Assembly (NCBI GenBank): GCA_007693385.1
Contig: REDR01000045.1
Location: forward strand, 34,245-98,244
From: Anaerolineaceae bacterium
GTDB taxonomy: Bacteria; Chloroflexota; Anaerolineae; Aggregatilineales; Phototrophicaceae
DNA length: 64,000 bases
Direction: 5' to 3'
Shown: piece after piece, positions 59,573 to 64,000 of the stretch
How positions within the stretch are numbered: position 1 is the first letter of the stretch
Layout: each line of letters begins with the position of its first letter
Program-made: the position numbers and the translations under genes
Notes under the pieces: generated by a model
Told to the model about the DNA's origin: nothing
The model's input: only the letters and a program-made list of their open reading frames with translations
Databases searched by the model: none

Positions 59573-60979
59573 ATGCAATTCACGCGAGAAATTCAACGCA
59601 TTGTTATCATGGCGCTGATTGCGCTGGGGCTGGTGGCGCTGACCTCAACTTACTGGGTATTGACCGGCGAGCGCGTGCTGAACCGCGACGATAACCCGCG
59701 TCTGGTGGAGGCGACGGCGCGAATCATGCGCGGCGGTATCTATGACCGTGACGGCGTGCTGTTAGTCGAGACTAATCCCTCCCCGACGAGCGGGCGGGCG
59801 ATACGGACGTATCATCATCCGGCGATGCACAGCGTACTCGGCTACTACAGTATGCGCTATGGTGAGGGCGGCGCGGAAGCCGCCTTCAATGAGAGGCTAC
59901 AGGGCGAGCGCGAGCCGTCTAATCTGTGGCGCTGGTTCGAGCGCTATGTGATGCACCAGCCGCAAACCGGCGACGACATCCGCCTGACGCTTGATCTGGC
60001 GATTCAGCAGGCGGCGCATGACGCGCTGGACGGGCGGCGCGGGGCGCTGGTGGTGGTCAGCGTGCCGGATGGCGCGATCAAGGCGCTGGTCAGCCTGCCG
60101 ACATTTGACCCCAACGAACTCGATGCGCGGTGGGGCGAACTGACACAGGACGCGGGCGAACCGTTCTTCAACCGCGCTTTGCAGGGCGCGTATCAACCCG
60201 GCGCGACGATGTATAGCCTGCTGGTGCTGTCGGCGCTGGTCAATCAATTTCCGGCGGAAATCGCCTTCGATTCTGCGACGCGCCCCATCGAAGTGGGCGA
60301 CGTGCGCCTGACGTGTACCGAGCAACCGCCCGCCGACATCCTCACCATCTTCGACGCGCTGACGTTCGGCTGTCCCGCGCCTTTCGCTGACTTCGCGGAG
60401 CAGATCGGCTATGATGCCATTCATAACACCTTGCGCCTCATCCGGCCTGACCTGCCGCCGACGCTAAGCGGCTTCATCACCGAATCCGCCAGTCCGGAGC
60501 GCGTGCCGTCGGTCATCGGCCTTAAAGAAGCGCTCGGTCAGGGCGATTTCCGCACCACGCCGCTAGAGATGGCGCTGGTGATGGCGTCGTTCATCAACAA
60601 CGGCAACGCGCCCGCGCCGGTCACGCTTCAGGCGGCGCGTCCGGCTTATAGTGATGACTGGGTGACTCTGCGGACGGTACAGCCTTCACTGCCGATCACC
60701 ACGCCGGAGAATGCGCGGCGTATCGCGGCGCTACTGCGTCAGAATGTGGTGCGCGGCACCGCGCAAGAAGCGTTCCATGCTGATTTTGACATCGGCGGGC
60801 AGTCGGCGCTCTCCTACGCGGGGGCAGGGGTGCATACGTGGTTTGTCGGCTTCCTGCGCGAAGAGGCGCGGCGCGGCTACGCGATTGCGCTGATATTAGA
60901 AGACACGCAAGATTTAGCGCTGGCCGCCACTATCGGCGGGGAAGTGCTACGGGCGGCGGCCACTGCGCGGGCGGATTAA
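59573..60979 (+). CDS. Catalytically degenerate penicillin-binding protein (PBP2/PbpA-like)
   Basis: 468 residues. An N-terminal membrane helix (about 8-30), then the class B motif IMRGGIYDRDGVLLVE and a transpeptidase-type fold to the C-terminus, where HTWFVGFLREEARRGYAIALILED follows the known pattern. The three penicillin-binding motifs are gone. SxxK is AxxY (Ala211 in PGATMY, Tyr214), SxN is Gly266-Cys-Pro268 in FGCPAPF, and KTG is Gln410-Ser-Ala in GGQSAL. The frame is intact and the protein core is well kept, so it is not a decaying pseudogene. Position 13 bp after ftsW fits a non-catalytic partner of FtsW. Length is short but in range for PbpA. Confidence 0.9.
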   Translation: MQFTREIQRIVIMALIALGLVALTSTYWVLTGERVLNRDDNPRLVEATARIMRGGIYDRDGVLLVETNPSPTSGRAIRTYHHPAMHSVLGYYSMRYGEGGAEAAFNERLQGEREPSNLWRWFERYVMHQPQTGDDIRLTLDLAIQQAAHDALDGRRGALVVVSVPDGAIKALVSLPTFDPNELDARWGELTQDAGEPFFNRALQGAYQPGATMYSLLVLSALVNQFPAEIAFDSATRPIEVGDVRLTCTEQPPADILTIFDALTFGCPAPFADFAEQIGYDAIHNTLRLIRPDLPPTLSGFITESASPERVPSVIGLKEALGQGDFRTTPLEMALVMASFINNGNAPAPVTLQAARPAYSDDWVTLRTVQPSLPITTPENARRIAALLRQNVVRGTAQEAFHADFDIGGQSALSYAGAGVHTWFVGFLREEARRGYAIALILEDTQDLALAATIGGEVLRAAATARAD

Positions 60980-62185
60980 CTAGCCGAAGCTCTCCGCTGT
61001 TGGCGTCGGCGTTTCGGTTTCCACTTGCTCTGCCGCCTGTGGATTCAAATCCGGCCAGAATTGCAGGTCGGGCGGGATGACCGCCTCAATCCATGTGGCG
61101 TTAGCGGCATCCAGCGTCACCGTCTCGCGGAAGACGTTCTGCCCCCAGTACGTGGTAATGATGATCTCGTAGTCACCCGGCCTGATGTCGCCGCGCACGA
61201 AATTCTCGCCCCAGGCGTTACTCGAATTCACGGTGTTATTGGCGTATGTGTACGTCTCAAACGTGGTGTTGCCGCCCACGCGCCGGATCAGAACCGGCAC
61301 TTCCGGCACGCGCTCGCCGTTCGTATCGGTCACCAACCCGACGATCATCGCGGTATCCGGCTGGGGATACAGGTATAGATCGGGATTGCGCGTGTCGAAG
61401 AAACTGAACGGATTGCCGACGCGCACCTCAAAATGCAGATGCGGACCGAACGCGACGCCCGTCGCGCCGACTCGCCCGATTTGCTGGCCTTGTGTCACCC
61501 GTTCGCCGAGCCGCACCGCGACATCTTCCAGATGACCGTATAGCGTGGAGAACGTGCGACCTTCCGGCGGGCGCGTGTCGTGTTCGATGATGACCAGATT
61601 GCCGTAATAGTCGGGATGCCTGCCGATGGTCTGCCCGCGGTCATCCCCCGCGAAGATCACGATGCCGTCATCGGCGGCCAGTACCGGCGTGAAGCGCGAC
61701 GCCGGAAAATCTGAACCGGTGTGTACCTGCAATACGCCGCGCTGTGTGCCGCCATACGGATACACGCGGTCAATCAAATCGTTGGCCGCCGGTGGGATGG
61801 GGCGATGCAGGCTGAAGTGATCGGTGAATAATTGCGGCGTCGGCGTGGCGGTCAGCGATGGCGTCGGCGTGATGGACGGCGTGACGCTCGGTGTGGCGGT
61901 GATCGTGGCGGATGGCGTGATGCTCGGTGTAGCCGATGGCGTGGCGGTGCGTGTCGGCGTGCTGGTCTCGGTGGCGGTCGGCGTCAGTGTCGGCGTGCGC
62001 GATGGCGGGGCGGCGGTGGCGGTTTCCGTCACCAGCATGACCACCTCATCCGCCGGTAACGTGACGGAAAGCACCTGCACCGGCGGCGCTTCTTCGGGGC
62101 GACAGGCACCGGCTAAAAGCGCGATCAACGCGGCGACGGCGAAAAAGATGCGTTTCGATTGATAGTAGGGCAAGGGTTTACTCAA
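60980..62185 (-). CDS. M23 (LytM-type) peptidase lipoprotein
   Basis: 401 residues. The signal peptide ends in lipobox LAGAC (Cys28), then a Thr/Pro/Ser-rich spacer of about 70 residues. The M23 domain has zinc ligands His155 and Asp159 (HTGSDF), the active-site His in LYGHL (218) and His249/His251 (HLHFE), so it should be active on peptidoglycan cross-bridges. A C-terminal domain with carboxypeptidase-regulatory-like beta repeats (GLVTDTNGERVPEVPVLIRR ... PGDYEIIITTYW) follows. It lies tail-to-tail with the pseudo-PBP gene (stops abut) and overlaps ftcD by 8 bp. Confidence 0.93.
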   Translation of the reverse strand: MSKPLPYYQSKRIFFAVAALIALLAGACRPEEAPPVQVLSVTLPADEVVMLVTETATAAPPSRTPTLTPTATETSTPTRTATPSATPSITPSATITATPSVTPSITPTPSLTATPTPQLFTDHFSLHRPIPPAANDLIDRVYPYGGTQRGVLQVHTGSDFPASRFTPVLAADDGIVIFAGDDRGQTIGRHPDYYGNLVIIEHDTRPPEGRTFSTLYGHLEDVAVRLGERVTQGQQIGRVGATGVAFGPHLHFEVRVGNPFSFFDTRNPDLYLYPQPDTAMIVGLVTDTNGERVPEVPVLIRRVGGNTTFETYTYANNTVNSSNAWGENFVRGDIRPGDYEIIITTYWGQNVFRETVTLDAANATWIEAVIPPDLQFWPDLNPQAAEQVETETPTPTAESFG

Positions 62186-63095
62186 ATGTGATCTCCTGAA
62201 AGTCGCCCATCATGTTACCGATGCGCTCTTCCAAGATCAAGGCATGAGTTTCCGGCGGTAATTGCAGGCTTTCCAGCGCGGCGGATAGCAAAGCGCGGCG
62301 TGGAATCAGGCCGACTAATTCGCTGTGTGTCACGCCGACGCCGTGTTTTGCCGCTTCTTCGCGGACGGCTCGCATGATCGCGTTCAGGCCGGTGCGCCGG
62401 AAGTCGATCACGTTCATCGAGACTTGCGCCTGTCCCGCCACGCGCAGGCCGAGCGCCTTCAGCGCGGGCAGACCGCCGCCGGATTCGCGTACCGTCTCCG
62501 CGATGGCTTGCGCGATGCGGGCGTCGTCGGTGTCCAGATACACATTGAAGGCGATCAACGGCTGACGCGCTCCGATGGCAACCGCGCCCGCTTTGCCCAG
62601 CCGCGCCGCGCCATAGTCGGGCGTCCATGCCGGATCGTGTGCGATGCGCTGGCGCAAGCCTTCATAGCGCGGGCGGCGCACATCGGCTAGATTGCGCCGT
62701 TCGGGACGGGTCGCCGCTTCTTCGTACAGATACACCGGCAACCCTAATTCCGCGCCGACGCGCTCACCGAGCCGCCGCGCCAGATGAACGCAATCGGCCA
62801 TCGTCGCCCCGCGCAGAGGGACGAACGGCACGACATCCGCCGCCCCGATGCGCGGATGTTCGCCGCGATGCCGCGTCAGGTCGATGTGTTGTGCCGCCGT
62901 CGCGATTCCGGCGAACGCGGCTTGCTCGACGGCGGGCGCATCCCCGACAAATGTCATCACGGCGCGGTTGTGGTCATGGTCAGCGCTGACATCCAGTAGC
63001 GTCACGCCGTCCACCGCACGGATTGCCGCCGCGATAGCGTCGATCACGCGGGCGTCGCGCCCTTCGCTGAAGTTCGGGATGCACTCAATCAACAT
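62178..63095 (-). CDS. ftcD: Glutamate formimidoyltransferase
   Basis: 305 residues, the formiminotransferase part only, without a cyclodeaminase domain. It transfers the formimino group of formiminoglutamate to tetrahydrofolate in histidine breakdown. Landmarks: LIECIPNFSEGRD, DHDHNRAVMTFVGD, THRGEHPRIGAADVVPFVPL (read as LTRHRGEHPRIGAADVVPF) and QVSMNVIDFRRTGLNAIM, with the catalytic His region in the second. No other hut gene is in view. Confidence 0.93.
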   Translation of the reverse strand: MLIECIPNFSEGRDARVIDAIAAAIRAVDGVTLLDVSADHDHNRAVMTFVGDAPAVEQAAFAGIATAAQHIDLTRHRGEHPRIGAADVVPFVPLRGATMADCVHLARRLGERVGAELGLPVYLYEEAATRPERRNLADVRRPRYEGLRQRIAHDPAWTPDYGAARLGKAGAVAIGARQPLIAFNVYLDTDDARIAQAIAETVRESGGGLPALKALGLRVAGQAQVSMNVIDFRRTGLNAIMRAVREEAAKHGVGVTHSELVGLIPRRALLSAALESLQLPPETHALILEERIGNMMGDFQEITFE

Positions 63096-63098
63096 GCG

Positions 63099-64000
63099 TT
63101 AATCCTCCGTGTCATCCTCAACGAAAGCCGGAGAGCCTTCACCGCGCCGCGCATTTTTAGGGCGGGCGAGCGCATCGTCCAGCGCGACGATCTGCCGTTC
63201 GGTCAACACTTTGCCATTATATGCGCGATACATCGCCTGATCTTCCAGACTATCCACCGCGTAACGCCAGCGCCGCCCGCCGACTTCGCGCAGGATTGAC
63301 CGGCATTCATCACACCGCACGATATGGCGACTGTTGGGGATACCGAGCAACCGTCCGGAGCGCGTCTCGACGTTGAGCTTGCCGCGCTGACACACCGGAC
63401 AATGGTCGATCACGAAGCCGCCCGCGTACCGTTCACCGGCGATCTGCCCGCGCAGGTACAGCGCGGCGTACAGCGCGATTAACGCCAGAAGCGCCCCGCC
63501 GATCAGCAGTTCCGGCGGGATTGCCCGCCCCGTCACGCCGCCATCGTCGCCGCCTAACTCGATCAAAGCGGGCGGCGCATCGGTGGGCGTGGCCGTCGTG
63601 GTGGCCGTCACCGTGAGCGTCGGCGTCGGCGTCAGGGATGGCTGGTCAGTCGGCGTGACCGTGACTGTCACAGTCGGCGTCGGCGCATCAGTCAGTGTCG
63701 GGGATGGTTCGGGCGTGTGTGTGTCCGTTGGTTCGGGTGTATCCGTCAACACAATGGCGACAATCGGCGCATCAGTGGGCGATGGCGTGACCGTGTCTGT
63801 CGGCTCATCAGTAGGCGATGGCGTGACCGTCGCTGTCGGCACATCAGTAGGCGATGGCGTGACCGTCGCTGTCGGCTCATCAGTAGGCGATGGTGTGACC
63901 GTGTCTGTCGGCGCATCAGTGGGCGATGCTGTGGCCGTGTCTGTCGGCTCATCAGTAGGCGATGCTGTGACCGTGTCTGTCGGCGCATCAGTGGGCGATG
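63099..64000 (-). CDS. Repeat-rich surface protein with membrane helix and cytoplasmic zinc ribbon (3' part)
   Basis: The frame is open through the right edge, so the start lies beyond 64000; the internal GTG at 63842 is not a real start. From the edge inward there is a Ser/Pro/Thr/Asp repeat (unit SPTDxPTxTxTx) of at least seven units, then a less regular Thr/Pro-rich stretch and GDDGGVTGRAIPPELLIGG. One membrane helix (about 126-150 residues after GTG 63842) follows. The C-terminal 95 residues hold two CxxC pairs (CPVC and CDEC) separated by about 30 residues, a zinc ribbon that should be cytoplasmic, ending in an acidic tail. This resembles a transmembrane scaffold. Function unknown. Confidence 0.85.
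   Translation of the reverse strand, partial: SPTDAPTDTVTASPTDEPTDTATASPTDAPTDTVTPSPTDEPTATVTPSPTDVPTATVTPSPTDEPTDTVTPSPTDAPIVAIVLTDTPEPTDTHTPEPSPTLTDAPTPTVTVTVTPTDQPSLTPTPTLTVTATTTATPTDAPPALIELGGDDGGVTGRAIPPELLIGGALLALIALYAALYLRGQIAGERYAGGFVIDHCPVCQRGKLNVETRSGRLLGIPNSRHIVRCDECRSILREVGGRRWRYAVDSLEDQAMYRAYNGKVLTERQIVALDDALARPKNARRGEGSPAFVEDDTED
63778..64000 (-). repeat. 36-bp tandem coding repeat
   Basis: GGCGATG landmarks recur at 63778, 63814, 63850, 63886, 63922, 63958 and 63994, exactly 36 bp apart, with a few variable positions per unit. The unit encodes 12 residues, SPTD-[A/E/V]-PT-[D/A]-T-[V/A]-T-[P/A]. The array runs off the window. Confidence 0.95.

Noticed and set aside
59573..60979. 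Pseudogene of a normal PBP
   Set aside because: The frame is full length, the fold-defining segments are conserved, and the changes are confined to catalytic residues, which points to a maintained non-catalytic protein.
63778..64000. Regular 36-bp repeats that resemble a CRISPR array
   Set aside because: There are no unique spacers; units follow each other directly and are in frame in a Thr/Pro/Ser-rich coding sequence.

Overview
The window looks like a chromosomal segment of a Chloroflexota bacterium, probably class Anaerolineae (inference, no marker tree was run). It is GC-rich. It encodes many lipoproteins and extracytoplasmic proteins with Thr/Pro-rich linkers, a GlcN6P-responsive glmS ribozyme, an R2-like ligand-binding oxidase, GAF-type sensor kinases and a full peptidoglycan export and polymerisation set. 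No outer-membrane biogenesis genes are visible. I see no insertion sequence, prophage or CRISPR array. Almost everything is chromosomal core or lineage-specific housekeeping.

Layout. 0-2.5 kb: 5' part of a CpaB-like Flp pilus gene and a DegS/DegU-type two-component pair. 2.7-5.9 kb: pgeF-yggS-yggT-yggU and a lipoprotein. 5.9-9.4 kb (minus): a NACHT-HEAT STAND ATPase whose Walker A lysine is Arg, and a coiled-coil zinc-ribbon protein. 9.5-16.9 kb: a polytopic membrane protein, a lipoprotein, a PspA-like coiled coil, a GAF histidine kinase and two OmpR-type regulators. 16.9-20.3 kb: glmS with a well-resolved self-cleaving ribozyme leader, then a receiver-kinase. 20.6-24.6 kb: rpmH-rnpA-yidD-(beta-propeller lipoprotein)-yidC-jag. 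24.6-35.9 kb: PfkB kinase, YtcJ-like amidohydrolase, two tandem dynamin-like GTPases, tpx, an M29 aminopeptidase, uvrB and R2lox. 35.9-36.1 kb: two CAT-anticodon tRNAs. 36.2-39.7 kb: MgtC, an HDAC-like deacetylase, a glycosyltransferase-like membrane protein and a small membrane protein. 39.7-47.8 kb (minus, one long co-directional block): ffh-rpsP-khpA-rimM-FHA-dprA-manC-topA. 47.9-48.5 kb: a DUF4258/YgiT-type toxin-antitoxin-like pair with a 22-bp palindrome upstream. 48.7-51.4 kb: a TPR-like membrane protein and a metal ABC transporter with a strong operator. 51.4-56.9 kb (minus): metalloenzyme, thioredoxin-like protein, MBL hydrolase, MurJ and a C39-like peptidase with TPRs. 57.1-61.0 kb: flippase-like protein, FtsW and a penicillin-binding-protein fold that has lost all three catalytic motifs. 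61.0-64.0 kb (minus): M23 peptidase lipoprotein, glutamate formimidoyltransferase and a repeat-rich membrane protein with a cytoplasmic zinc ribbon that runs off the window.

How the genes connect. GlmS (amino-sugar supply), MurJ (lipid II flipping), FtsW (polymerase), the dead PBP (probable regulator of FtsW) and M23/C39 hydrolases together cover cell-wall growth. Ffh, YidC, YidD, Jag and KhpA cover membrane protein targeting and insertion and RNA-binding control.

Most interesting points: the FtsW/pseudo-PBP pair, the glmS ribozyme with an extra hairpin inserted in its core, the NACHT-HEAT protein with an altered P-loop, the tandem dynamins, the DegS-like kinase with an altered ATP site, and several sharp inverted repeats that look like operators or alternative RNA structures.
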